Source: JAHJCW01 sp965369995 (lineage in GTDB: Bacteria; Fidelibacterota; Marinisomatia; Marinisomatales; JAHJCW01). Taken from it: a DNA stretch of 64,000 nucleotides. Positions within the stretch are counted from its first letter, which is position 1. Every line of letters begins with the position of its first letter. A model generated the notes under the pieces. The model had not been told where the DNA came from. It did no database searches and saw nothing but the letters and a program-made list of their open reading frames with translations. Position numbers and translations under genes: made by a program. Positions 25,001 to 34,696 of the stretch are shown here, piece after piece. The stretch is taken from NCBI GenBank assembly GCA_965369995.1, contig CBDURO010000006.1, positions 6,951 through 70,950 of the forward strand, in the 5' to 3' direction.

Positions 25001-25867
25001 GAACCGTGGATTGAAAGTACCAATTCATGGAAGAAAATAAAATTAGTATGGAGTTCATTCAGGAAAGAGTGGAATCGTTTAGAAAATTACTTAGAAAGCG
25101 AAACGTTCAAACTCCGTGTTGGCGATGAACTGCAACCCGGTATTTTGAAATTAGCAAAAGTATTTATTGCTAACAAACGTAAAGTTTCGATTGGTGACAA
25201 AATGGCTGGACGGCATGGTAATAAAGGTGTAGTTGCAGCAATAGTACCGGAAGAAAATATGCCATTCCTTGAAGACGGAACTCCGGTTGATATAGTTTTA
25301 AATCCATTGGGTGTTCCTTCAAGAATGAATTTAGGGCAACTGTACGAAACAATGCTTGGTTGGGCAGGTGATGTTCTGGGAGTTAAATACAACACACCAG
25401 TATTTAATGGGGCTATTCCCGATGAGATTAAAGTAGAGCTTGAAAAGGCGAACCTGCCTATTCATGGTAAGACCCGGCTTATTGATGGTCGTACAGGCGA
25501 ATATCTTTACGATGAAGTCACTGTTGGAAATATCTATATGATGAAACTTAGTCATATGGTTGATGATAAAATGCATGCTCGATCAACAGGACCATATTCA
25601 TTAGTTACTCAGCAACCATTAGGTGGTAAAGCACAATTTGGTGGTCAACGGTTTGGAGAAATGGAAGTTTGGGCATTAGAAGCCTATGGTGCAGCTCATA
25701 CATTGCAGGAAATCTTGACAGCAAAATCCGATGATGTTGAAGGTCGTTCAAGAATGTACAATGCCATTGTAAAAGGTGAGGATGTTCCACCGTACGGTTC
25801 TCCTGAATCGTTTAATGTTCTTATTAAAGAATTACAAGGTCTAGGAATAGACATTGAATTAAACTAA
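22091..25867 (+). CDS. rpoB: DNA-directed RNA polymerase subunit beta
   Basis: 1258 residues; forms the catalytic cleft with beta'. Contains the rifampicin-region block [46 protein letters not shown] and the [12 protein letters not shown] core. The start is TTG at 22091, with GGAGG ending five bases upstream; the next in-frame methionine (residue 21) would remove the conserved VSFQKIH region. Serine/aspartate positions of the rifampicin pocket look standard by eye. rpoC follows after ten bases. Confidence 0.99.
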   Translation: [1258 protein letters not shown]

Positions 25868-25877
25868 AGGTATAGTT

Positions 25878-28800
25878 TTGACTTATATCCAAACAAATAA
25901 AATCGATACAACTAAAAAGTATTCTAGTATAACCATTGGTCTCGCTTCTCCCGAAAATATTCTTGCCAAATCATATGGTGAGATACTCAAGCCTGAGACA
26001 ATAAATTATCGATCATATAAGCCGGAAAAAGATGGTTTGTTCTGTGAAAAAATATTCGGGCCGGTTAAGGATTATGAATGCCATTGTGGAAAATACAAAG
26101 GGATTCGCTATCGTGGAATTATATGTGATCGTTGTGGTGTAGAAGTAACTCGGAAAAAAGTTCGTCGCGAAAGGATGGGACATGTTACACTGGCTGTCCC
26201 AGTTGTCCATATTTGGTATTTAAAATCAATTCCGAGCAAATTGAGCTACTTGATTGGTCATAGCACCAAAGAGCTTGAGCGCGTCATTTATTATGAATTA
26301 TATATGATTATTGAACCGGGGAAAAGTGGTAGAAAGCAATTTGAGCTTATTGATGAAGAAACCTGGATGGAACTTGAGAAAGATTATGGTTTTTACGCTG
26401 CTACCGAAGAAGAGCGTGACGAAAACGAATACTTTGTTGCGTTAATGGGTGGCGGAGCCATTAAGGATGCTCTTGCAAAGATAAATATGTCTGATCTAAA
26501 AGATGATTTAGAAAATATCATTACTAGTACAAAATCTAAACAGAAAAAGCAAGATGCATTAAAACGATTGAGAGTTGTTAAGGAATTTATGATTGACTCC
26601 ATCAATAAAAAAGTAAACAAGCCAGAATGGATGGTGATATCGATTTTGCCAGTTATACCACCTGAGCTACGACCATTAGTGCCATTAGAAGGTGGTAGAT
26701 TTGCTGCTAGTGATCTTAACGATTTGTATCGTAGGATTATAATTCGAAATAATCGCTTAAAGAATTTGATGGAAATCAAAGCACCCGACGTTATCTTGCG
26801 GAATGAAAAAAGAATGCTTCAGGAATCGGTTGATGCGCTATTTGATAATAGTCGCAGAAAAACTGCGATAAGAAGCGGTACGCGTAGACCTCTCAAGTCT
26901 CTTTCTGATATGTTGCGCGGTAAATCGGGACGTTTCCGCCAAAATTTGCTAGGTAAACGTGTTGACTATTCCGGTAGATCTGTTATTGTAGTTGGACCAG
27001 AACTTCGTTTACATGAGTGTGGATTACCAAAAGATATGGGTCTTGAGCTATTTAAACCGCATATGATAAATGCATTGATTGAACGGGGGTATGCTCAAAC
27101 GCCTCGTGGTGCAAAATTAATGGTAGAAAATCATGAGCCAATAGTTTACAAAGTTCTTGAGTATGTAGTTAAAGATCATCCTGTATTATTGAATCGTGCT
27201 CCAACTTTACATAGATTGGGTATTCAGGCGTTCCAACCTGTCTTAGTTGATGGAAAAGCAATTAGAATCCATCCATTAGTATGTGCAGCGTTTAACGCTG
27301 ACTTTGACGGAGACCAGATGGCAGTTCATGTACCAATTTCCGTTCAAGCTCAGATGGAAGCCAGAATATTGATGCTTTCCAGTCATAACATTTTACATCC
27401 GGCAAACGGTAAACCGATTGCAATTCCTTCTCAAGATATGGTATTGGGATGTCATTATTTAACCAGACCAAAAACAGGTGATAAAGGCGAGGGTAAATTA
27501 TTTGGGTCTTTAGATGAAGTAGTGATGGCATATGAAAATAAAGCAGTGGGATTGCATGCTATAATTGATGTTCGACATAAAGGTAAATGGAATAAAAAAA
27601 CAACAGTAGGCCGAGCTATCTTTAATTCCATTATACCGGAAGAGTTAGAATACTTTGACGAATTGATTTCCAAGAAAACTTTAAGAAAAGTTGTTAATCA
27701 ATCTTATCTGGTAGTAGGTAATTCTAAAACTGTAGAATTTTTAGATAAATTGAAAGATCTTGGATTTTCTATTGCAACAAAAAGTGGTAGTTCGATTTCT
27801 ATTAGTGATATTTTAATTCCGAGTGATAAGGATACGATTATAGAAAAAGCTGAAAAAGAAGTAGAGGCTATCCAACAGAATTTTGCTAACCATATATTAA
27901 CTGATGGGGAAAGATACAATAAGGTAATTGACGTTTGGACTCACGCGACTAATCATGTTGCTAATGCCATGATGAAGGGATTGAGGAATGATAGGCAAGG
28001 TTTTAATCCTGTATTTATGATGGCAGATTCCGGTGCTAGAGGTAGTCAAGATCAGATTAAGCAGTTGGCAGGAATGCGTGGATTGATGGCAAAACCAAAA
28101 AAATCTATGACTGGTGGTCAGGGTGAAATTATTGAATCACCCATTATTTCCAATTTTAAGGAAGGGCTATCAGTTATGGAATATTTTATATCTACACATG
28201 GCGCCAGGAAAGGTCTTGCTGATACAGCACTGAAAACAGCAGATGCAGGATATTTGACTCGTAGATTAGTAGATGTTGCTCAAGATGTGGTTATATCTGA
28301 GAAGGATTGTGGAACGATCAATGGTATTGTTACTAGCGATTTAAAAGAAAATGAAGAAATTATAGAACCACTGGCTGACCGTGTTCTGGGTAGAACAATA
28401 TTAGACGATTTGATTATTAATGGTAAAGTAATGATTAAAGCTGAAACTATTATTACGGAGAAGGAGGCTGATATCATAGCCAATAATGAGATTCAAAGTA
28501 TTCGTATTAGATCAGTTCTAACCTGTGAATCAAAACGAGGTGTTTGTGCAAAATGTTTTGGCTGGGATTTGGCACGTCATCGCGAAGTTAATATTGGTAG
28601 TGCAGTAGGAATACAAGCTGCGCAAAGTATAGGTGAGCCAGGTACTCAGCTTACACTACGCACATTCCATATTGGTGGAACAGCAACACGTATTATAGAG
28701 AAATCTGATATGCAAAGCAGATATGGTGGTGTTATTAAATTTTCAGATAATTATGATTTTGCTGATACCATTGATGTTACAGGGAATGAAATAACAAGAT

Positions 28801-30137
28801 GTATGGTTAGACATGCAAAAATATTTATTGTTGATGAAAAAAATCCTGCAAATATTAAAACAGAATATAATATTCCATATGGTTCTAATATATTTGTAAG
28901 TAAGGGTGATGTTATTAAAGCAGGCACCACACTTGTACAGTGGGATCCTTATACCGATATAATTCTTGCCAGGCATGATGGATTTGTAAATCTGAAAGAT
29001 TTTGAAGAAGGAGATACATATCAGATTGAAGCTGTAGAGGGTGGTAAAAAACAAATGGTGGTTATTGAGTCTAAAAATCGCCAACTTAGTCCACAAGTGG
29101 AAATACAGGATAGTGATGGAAATGTAATGGCTGGAGGAACAATATTACCGGTAAATGCTACTTTAAATGTCATTAATGGACAAGAAGTTAAGCGTGGACA
29201 GACGCTCGTTAAAATTCAAAAGGATATTGGAAAAACTCGTGATATTACAGGTGGCCTACCTCGAGTAGCAGAATTATTTGAAGCTAGGATGCCTTCTAAT
29301 CCTGCCGTAGTTAGTGAAATTAATGGAATAGTAAAATTTGGTGAAACAAAACGTGGAATTCGAAAAATTTTAATCGAATCAAGTGACGGAGAGAGTCGTC
29401 CTTATAAGATTCCTTATGGTAAGCATGTTATTGTTCATGAAGGTGATTTCATAACAGCCGGTATACCGCTTTGCGAAGGTGCAATTTCACCAGTTGATAT
29501 ATTAAGAATACTTGGTCCAGGTGCAGTTCGTGAATACCTTGTAAACGAAATACAAGAAGTCTATCGACTGCAGGGCGTAGGTATTAATGATAAACACATA
29601 GAAGTAATTGTTCGTCAAATGATGAAAAAAATCTTGGTGACCGATCCTGGCGATTCTAGGTTTTTAGAATCTGAAAGAGTTGACAGAGTAGATTTTGCAA
29701 TCGAAAATGATCGTTTAGCTATGATGGCTGTCGTTGCTGATGCTGGAGGTAGTGATTGGGAAAAAGATGCGTTAATATTAAAATCTGATTTAAGAGATAT
29801 TAATAAGGAATTGAAAGAAGAGGGTAAGAAACCAATTAAAACGCATAAAACTCAGCCGGCTACCTACGATCCATTGTTGATGGGTATTACGCAAGCTTCT
29901 TTAAACACTGAAAGTTACTTATCAGCAGCATCTTTCCAGGAAACTACAAGAGTGCTAACAGATGCAGCAACAGCAGGAAAAACAGACTATCTCAGAGGAT
30001 TGAAAGAAAATGTAGTTATTGGTAGATTGATACCGGCTGGTACTGGATATCCTGCTTTGCAAGACATATTATTGGAATCTGATGAAGATGAAAAGGTTGT
30101 TGAATCAGCGGAGATTTCCTTTGGTGAAATTGTGTAG
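25878..30137 (+). CDS. rpoC: DNA-directed RNA polymerase subunit beta'
   Basis: 1419 residues, close to FCB-group beta' sizes. The N-terminal zinc site uses C68, C70, C83 and C86. The catalytic magnesium loop NADFDGDQ is at residues 473-480. A second zinc cluster (CESKRGVCAKCFGWD) lies in the C-terminal half, followed by GEPGTQLTLRTFH of the trigger-loop region. The start is TTG 25878 with AAAGG seven bases upstream. An 82-base gap separates it from rpsL, the widest gap since rpmG apart from the tRNA-Trp region. Confidence 0.99.
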   Translation: MTYIQTNKIDTTKKYSSITIGLASPENILAKSYGEILKPETINYRSYKPEKDGLFCEKIFGPVKDYECHCGKYKGIRYRGIICDRCGVEVTRKKVRRERMGHVTLAVPVVHIWYLKSIPSKLSYLIGHSTKELERVIYYELYMIIEPGKSGRKQFELIDEETWMELEKDYGFYAATEEERDENEYFVALMGGGAIKDALAKINMSDLKDDLENIITSTKSKQKKQDALKRLRVVKEFMIDSINKKVNKPEWMVISILPVIPPELRPLVPLEGGRFAASDLNDLYRRIIIRNNRLKNLMEIKAPDVILRNEKRMLQESVDALFDNSRRKTAIRSGTRRPLKSLSDMLRGKSGRFRQNLLGKRVDYSGRSVIVVGPELRLHECGLPKDMGLELFKPHMINALIERGYAQTPRGAKLMVENHEPIVYKVLEYVVKDHPVLLNRAPTLHRLGIQAFQPVLVDGKAIRIHPLVCAAFNADFDGDQMAVHVPISVQAQMEARILMLSSHNILHPANGKPIAIPSQDMVLGCHYLTRPKTGDKGEGKLFGSLDEVVMAYENKAVGLHAIIDVRHKGKWNKKTTVGRAIFNSIIPEELEYFDELISKKTLRKVVNQSYLVVGNSKTVEFLDKLKDLGFSIATKSGSSISISDILIPSDKDTIIEKAEKEVEAIQQNFANHILTDGERYNKVIDVWTHATNHVANAMMKGLRNDRQGFNPVFMMADSGARGSQDQIKQLAGMRGLMAKPKKSMTGGQGEIIESPIISNFKEGLSVMEYFISTHGARKGLADTALKTADAGYLTRRLVDVAQDVVISEKDCGTINGIVTSDLKENEEIIEPLADRVLGRTILDDLIINGKVMIKAETIITEKEADIIANNEIQSIRIRSVLTCESKRGVCAKCFGWDLARHREVNIGSAVGIQAAQSIGEPGTQLTLRTFHIGGTATRIIEKSDMQSRYGGVIKFSDNYDFADTIDVTGNEITRCMVRHAKIFIVDEKNPANIKTEYNIPYGSNIFVSKGDVIKAGTTLVQWDPYTDIILARHDGFVNLKDFEEGDTYQIEAVEGGKKQMVVIESKNRQLSPQVEIQDSDGNVMAGGTILPVNATLNVINGQEVKRGQTLVKIQKDIGKTRDITGGLPRVAELFEARMPSNPAVVSEINGIVKFGETKRGIRKILIESSDGESRPYKIPYGKHVIVHEGDFITAGIPLCEGAISPVDILRILGPGAVREYLVNEIQEVYRLQGVGINDKHIEVIVRQMMKKILVTDPGDSRFLESERVDRVDFAIENDRLAMMAVVADAGGSDWEKDALILKSDLRDINKELKEEGKKPIKTHKTQPATYDPLLMGITQASLNTESYLSAASFQETTRVLTDAATAGKTDYLRGLKENVVIGRLIPAGTGYPALQDILLESDEDEKVVESAEISFGEIV

Positions 30138-30186
30138 AAATAAATATGAATATGTGTGTTAAAGTAATTGACTATATTTATAATTT

Positions 30187-30214
30187 TTGAATAAATTTAT
30201 AGGCTTAATATAAA
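30187..30214 (+). promoter_or_regulatory. Candidate internal promoter upstream of rpsL
   Basis: TTGAAT (30187-30192) and TATAAA (30209-30214) are separated by 16 bases. The predicted transcription start would fall at about 30220, essentially on the rpsL ATG, and no Shine-Dalgarno sequence precedes that ATG. Read as a possible leaderless promoter; a pattern match only. Confidence 0.35.
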
Positions 30215-30219
30215 TAGAT

Positions 30220-30594
30220 ATGCCGACGATAAATCAACTAGTAAAGAAAGGTAGAAAGCGGATTTTACAAAAAAATGTGAGTCCAGCGCTACAACGTAAT
30301 CCACAAAAACGTGGAGTTTGTGTACGTGTATATACAACTACGCCCAAAAAACCTAATTCTGCACTGCGAAAAGTTGCTCGTGTCAGATTGACCAACGGGA
30401 TGGAAGCAGCAGCATATATTCCGGGTGAAGGTCATAATTTGCAAGAACATTCAATTGTGTTGATTGAAGGTGGTAGGATTAAAGACCTTCCTGGTGTGCG
30501 TTATCACATTATACGCGGAACACTTGATACAGCAGGTGTCAACGACAGAAAAACTAGTCGTTCACGTTACGGTACAAAACGACCGAAGGCTTAA
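30220..30594 (+). CDS. rpsL: 30S ribosomal protein S12
   Basis: 124 residues. Decoding-centre protein with the conserved TTPKKPNSALRKVARVRLTNG and PGVRYHIIRGTLDTAGVNDRK segments. The streptomycin-site lysines (KKPNSA and RIKDLPGVR) appear wild-type. No ribosome-binding site is visible in front of the ATG. rpsG follows after five bases. Confidence 0.99.
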   Translation: MPTINQLVKKGRKRILQKNVSPALQRNPQKRGVCVRVYTTTPKKPNSALRKVARVRLTNGMEAAAYIPGEGHNLQEHSIVLIEGGRIKDLPGVRYHIIRGTLDTAGVNDRKTSRSRYGTKRPKA

Positions 30595-30599
30595 TTGTT

Positions 30600-31076
30600 A
30601 TGCGTAGAAGAAGACCAGAAAAAAGAGAAATATTACCCGATCCGGTTTATAATGACCTGTCGGTTGCCAAATTTGTGAACTATGTGATGGAACGCGGTAA
30701 AAAGGGTGTTGCTGAAAAGATTTTTTATGACGCAATGGATGTGATTAAAAATAAAACAAAGACTGACGGATTAAAAATATTTCAAGAAGCGATCAAAAAT
30801 GTTACTCCGATATTGGAAGTGAAATCACGTCGTATTGGTGGAGCTACTTATCAAGTACCGATTGAAGTCCCAAAAAATCGACAATTTTATTTATCATCAC
30901 ATTGGATAATTAATGCTGCTATTGGTCGTGGTGGTAAACCAATGGCTGAACGTCTTGCAACTGAACTGATTGCGGCTGCTAATAATGAAGGCGGGGCAAT
31001 TAAGAAAAAAGATGATACGCACCGAATGGCAGAAGCAAATAAAGCATTTGCACATTTTGGAAGACCTAGACGATAA
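30600..31076 (+). CDS. rpsG: 30S ribosomal protein S7
   Basis: 158 residues; nucleates assembly of the 30S head. Recognised from MRRRRPEKREILPDPVYNDLSVAKFVNYVM and the C-terminal THRMAEANKAFAHFGRPRR. Its TAA stop overlaps the fusA ATG by one base (TAATG), so the two are translationally coupled. Confidence 0.99.
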   Translation: MRRRRPEKREILPDPVYNDLSVAKFVNYVMERGKKGVAEKIFYDAMDVIKNKTKTDGLKIFQEAIKNVTPILEVKSRRIGGATYQVPIEVPKNRQFYLSSHWIINAAIGRGGKPMAERLATELIAAANNEGGAIKKKDDTHRMAEANKAFAHFGRPRR

Positions 31077-33166
31077 TGAAAAGTATTTCCCTAGATAAAG
31101 TGCGAAATATTGGTATAATGGCTCATATTGATGCTGGTAAAACCACGTTGACAGAGCGAATATTATATTATACTGGACGTACTCACAAAATAGGGGAAGT
31201 GCATGAAGGTGGTGCCACAATGGATTGGATGGCTCAGGAGAAGGAAAGGGGTATTACGATAACTTCTGCGGCTACTACTTGTATGTGGAACGATCACCGT
31301 ATTAATATTATTGATACACCGGGTCATGTCGATTTTACTGTGGAGGTAGAAAGGTCTCTCAGAGTATTAGACGGTGCTGTAGCAGTTTTTTGTGCCGTTG
31401 GCGGTGTTGAACCGCAAAGCGAAACAGTTTGGCGTCAAGCTGATAAGTATGATGTTCCGCGCATAGCTTTTGTAAATAAAATGGATCGTACGGGCAGTGA
31501 CTTTTATAATGTGCTTAACATGATAAAAGAGAGATTGGGAGCAAATCCATTACCGATGACAATACCTATTGGTTCTGGTGATCTATTTACGGGTATTATT
31601 GACCTTTGTTCTATGCAAGCAATTTTGTATAATGAATCTTCATTAGGCGCACGTTATGAATTTGCTGAAATCCCAAAAGATTTAAAAGATGAGGCAGATA
31701 AATGGCGTCATCATCTTATAGAGGAAACAGCAGCTTACGATGAGCGCTTATTAGAAAAATATTTAGCTGATGAAGAAATTAAAGAGGATGAGTTAAAAGC
31801 GGCAATCCGAAAAGGGTGTATAGACAATACATTTATTCCTACTTTTTGCGGTTCAGCTTTTAAAAATAAAGGTGTACAAAGATTATTGGATGCGGTTGTT
31901 GATTTTTTACCAAATCCGTTGGATATTGGTGAAGTATCAGGTGTTGACCCGGATGATTCAGATATTGTATTAAAACGTAAACCGGATAAAAAATCGCCTT
32001 TTAGCGCACTTGTTTTTAAAATTATGACAGATCCTTATGTGGGTCGCTTAACTTACTTAAGAGTATATTCCGGTAGATTAGATAAGGGCTCATATGTTTA
32101 TAATCCAAATATTGTGAAAAGAGAACGAATTAGTAGAATTTTATTAATGCATGCTAATAAACGTGAAGCTCTTGAAGCTGTAACAGCCGGTGAAATTGTG
32201 GCTACTGTTGGTCTTAAAGTAACTAATACTGGGCACACTATTTGCGATGCTGATAATCCAATTATTTTAGAATCAATGGACTTCCCTGAACCAGTTGTGG
32301 AAGTATCAGTTGAGCCGGTAAGTAAGGCTGATCAAAAAACTTTATCACAAGGTTTGGCTAAATTAAGCGAGGAAGATCCTACATTTAAAGTTTCTACTAA
32401 TCAAGATACTGGTCAAACGATTATTGCAGGGATGGGGGAATTACATTTAGAAATTTTAGTTGATCGCTTGAAGCGAGAATTTAATGTAAATGCAAATGTT
32501 GGGAAACCTCAAGTAGCATATACAGAAGCTATTACAAAATTAGTTGAAAAAATTGATGTAAAATTTGCGAGACAATCCGGTGGACGTGGTCAGTTTGGTC
32601 ATGTTGTGATCAATGTTGCGCCAAATGAATCCGGCAAGGGTTATCATTTTGATAATAAAATAGTCGGTGGTGTAATACCGAGAGAATATATACCTGCTGT
32701 AGATGCAGGAATTAAAGAAGCATTAAAAAATGGCGTTATTGCCGGTTACCCGATTGAAGATGTGCGCGTTGAACTAATATATGGTTCTTATCATGAGGTT
32801 GATTCTTCAGAAATCGCTTTCAGAATAGCAGGTTCAATGGCAATAAAAAAGGCTTGTAACGCGGCAAGTCCGGTATTGATGGAGCCAATAATGTCCATTG
32901 AAGTTGTTACGCCGGAAGAATACTTAGGCGATGTGATGGGCGACATTAATTCGCGTCGTGGAAAAATTGAAGGAATGGGACAGCGTAAAGACGCTCAGGT
33001 AATTAAAGGAAATGTACCTTTAAATAAGATGTTTGGATATGTTACCGATCTAAGATCGATAACTCAAGGGCGTGCTGTATTTCATATGGAATTTTCACAT
33101 TATCAACAAGTTCCAGTTAATGTACAAACAGAAATAATGGAACATGTACATGGGACAGCATCCTAA
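31076..33166 (+). CDS. fusA: Elongation factor G
   Basis: 696-residue translocation GTPase. G1 AHIDAGKTT, the switch region ERGITITSAAT, G3 DTPGHVDF and G4 NKMDR are all present, followed by domains II-V including the conserved GELHLEILVDRLKREF and SGGRGQFGHV blocks. One-base overlap with rpsG and a 16-base gap to tuf copy 2, the classic str operon arrangement. Confidence 0.99.
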   Translation: MKSISLDKVRNIGIMAHIDAGKTTLTERILYYTGRTHKIGEVHEGGATMDWMAQEKERGITITSAATTCMWNDHRINIIDTPGHVDFTVEVERSLRVLDGAVAVFCAVGGVEPQSETVWRQADKYDVPRIAFVNKMDRTGSDFYNVLNMIKERLGANPLPMTIPIGSGDLFTGIIDLCSMQAILYNESSLGARYEFAEIPKDLKDEADKWRHHLIEETAAYDERLLEKYLADEEIKEDELKAAIRKGCIDNTFIPTFCGSAFKNKGVQRLLDAVVDFLPNPLDIGEVSGVDPDDSDIVLKRKPDKKSPFSALVFKIMTDPYVGRLTYLRVYSGRLDKGSYVYNPNIVKRERISRILLMHANKREALEAVTAGEIVATVGLKVTNTGHTICDADNPIILESMDFPEPVVEVSVEPVSKADQKTLSQGLAKLSEEDPTFKVSTNQDTGQTIIAGMGELHLEILVDRLKREFNVNANVGKPQVAYTEAITKLVEKIDVKFARQSGGRGQFGHVVINVAPNESGKGYHFDNKIVGGVIPREYIPAVDAGIKEALKNGVIAGYPIEDVRVELIYGSYHEVDSSEIAFRIAGSMAIKKACNAASPVLMEPIMSIEVVTPEEYLGDVMGDINSRRGKIEGMGQRKDAQVIKGNVPLNKMFGYVTDLRSITQGRAVFHMEFSHYQQVPVNVQTEIMEHVHGTAS

Positions 33167-33182
33167 CAAATAGGAGAAACAA

Positions 33183-34373
33183 ATGGCAAAGGAAAAATTT
33201 GAGCGAACGAAGCCACATGTAAACATTGGTACAATAGGCCATGTAGATCATGGTAAGACGACATTAACAGCCGCGATAACATTATTGCAATCAGCGCAAG
33301 GGTTATCGGAGGTAATGACATTTGATGCTATCGATAATGCTCCGGAGGAGCGTGAGCGTGGAATTACGATCCAGACAGCACATGTAGAGTATGAGACAGT
33401 CAATCGTCATTATGCGCACGTAGATTGTCCGGGTCATGCTGATTATATTAAGAATATGATCACAGGAGCAGCTCAGATGGATGGAGCGATATTAGTTGTA
33501 AGTGCAGCTGATGGTCCAATGCCCCAGACGCGAGAGCATGTATTATTAGCTCGTCAGGTTAATGTTCCAAGTATTGTAGTATTTATGAACAAGACCGATC
33601 AAGTAGATGATCCTGAGTTGTTAGAATTAGTTGAGATGGAACTAAGAGATTTATTGAATGAGTATAAGTTCCCCGGTGATGACACACCGATTATTATGGG
33701 TAGCGCATTAAATGCCTTGAATAATCCTAAAGATCCGGAAGCTACCAAATGCATAACGGAATTATTAGAAGCCTGTGATAGTTTTATACCTGAGCCGAAG
33801 CGCGATGTAGACAAACCGTTTTTGATGCCTGTGGAGGATGTATTTAGTATAACCGGTCGTGGAACAGTAGGAACCGGTAGGATCGAGCGTGGTATAGTGA
33901 AGGTTGGTGATGAAATAGAGATGATCGGAATGGGTGCTCATAAGAAGACGGTATGTACGGGTGTAGAGATGTTCCGTAAGCTATTGGATGAAGGTAGAGC
34001 GGGAGATAATGCCGGATTATTATTACGTGGAGTAGATAAAGAAGAATTGAAACGTGGAATGGTATTGGCTAAGCCTGGTAGTATAACTCCGCATACAAAG
34101 TTTAAGGCCAATGTATATGTATTGAAGAAAGAAGAGGGTGGTCGTCACACGCCATTTTTCAATGGTTACAGACCACAGTTTTACTTCCGTACGACCGATG
34201 TAACGGGAATAGGAACATTACCTGAGGGAACAGAGATGGTAATGCCGGGAGATAATGTAGAGTTGAGTATAGAGTTAATTACACCGATAGCGATGGATAA
34301 GGAGTTGCGCTTTGCTATTAGAGAAGGTGGACATACGGTAGGTGCCGGTGTTGTTACTGAGATTATTGAGTAG
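33183..34373 (+). CDS. tuf: Elongation factor Tu, copy 2
   Basis: 396 residues, protein-identical to the copy at 17713 and nucleotide-identical at every line compared. The shared tract begins at the AGGAG ribosome site (33172) and ends within the stop codon (TAG here). This is the str-operon copy, between fusA and rpsJ. Perfect identity over 15.5 kb distance indicates ongoing gene conversion. Confidence 0.99.
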   Translation: MAKEKFERTKPHVNIGTIGHVDHGKTTLTAAITLLQSAQGLSEVMTFDAIDNAPEERERGITIQTAHVEYETVNRHYAHVDCPGHADYIKNMITGAAQMDGAILVVSAADGPMPQTREHVLLARQVNVPSIVVFMNKTDQVDDPELLELVEMELRDLLNEYKFPGDDTPIIMGSALNALNNPKDPEATKCITELLEACDSFIPEPKRDVDKPFLMPVEDVFSITGRGTVGTGRIERGIVKVGDEIEMIGMGAHKKTVCTGVEMFRKLLDEGRAGDNAGLLLRGVDKEELKRGMVLAKPGSITPHTKFKANVYVLKKEEGGRHTPFFNGYRPQFYFRTTDVTGIGTLPEGTEMVMPGDNVELSIELITPIAMDKELRFAIREGGHTVGAGVVTEIIE

Positions 34374-34385
34374 GTAGGTGAATTT

Positions 34386-34694
34386 GTGCCAAAACAAACT
34401 ATAAGAATAAGTTTAAAAGCATATGATCATACTTTGTTGGATAAGTCCACAGAGAAAATTGTTCGTACAGCAAAATCAACCGGTGCGGTTATATCGGGTC
34501 CAATACCTTTACCAACAAAAAGGACTATTTATACTGTGTTACGTTCACCTTTTGTTGATAAAAAATCTCGTGAACAGTTTCAAACAAAAGTACATAAAAG
34601 ACTTATTGATATACTTAATTCAACTCCCAAAACAGTTGAATCATTAATGAAATTAGATTTACCTGCCGGGGTAGATATTGAGATTAAGGTTTAG
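34386..34694 (+). CDS. rpsJ: 30S ribosomal protein S10
   Basis: 102 residues; 30S head protein, also NusE in antitermination. GTG start at 34386 (PKQTIRISLKAYDH follows). Conserved GPIPLPTKRTIYTVLRSPFVDKKSREQF. First gene of the S10 operon, 12 bases after tuf copy 2. The final G of its TAG stop overlaps a GTG just before rplC. Confidence 0.98.
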   Translation: MPKQTIRISLKAYDHTLLDKSTEKIVRTAKSTGAVISGPIPLPTKRTIYTVLRSPFVDKKSREQFQTKVHKRLIDILNSTPKTVESLMKLDLPAGVDIEIKV

Positions 34695-34696
34695 TG

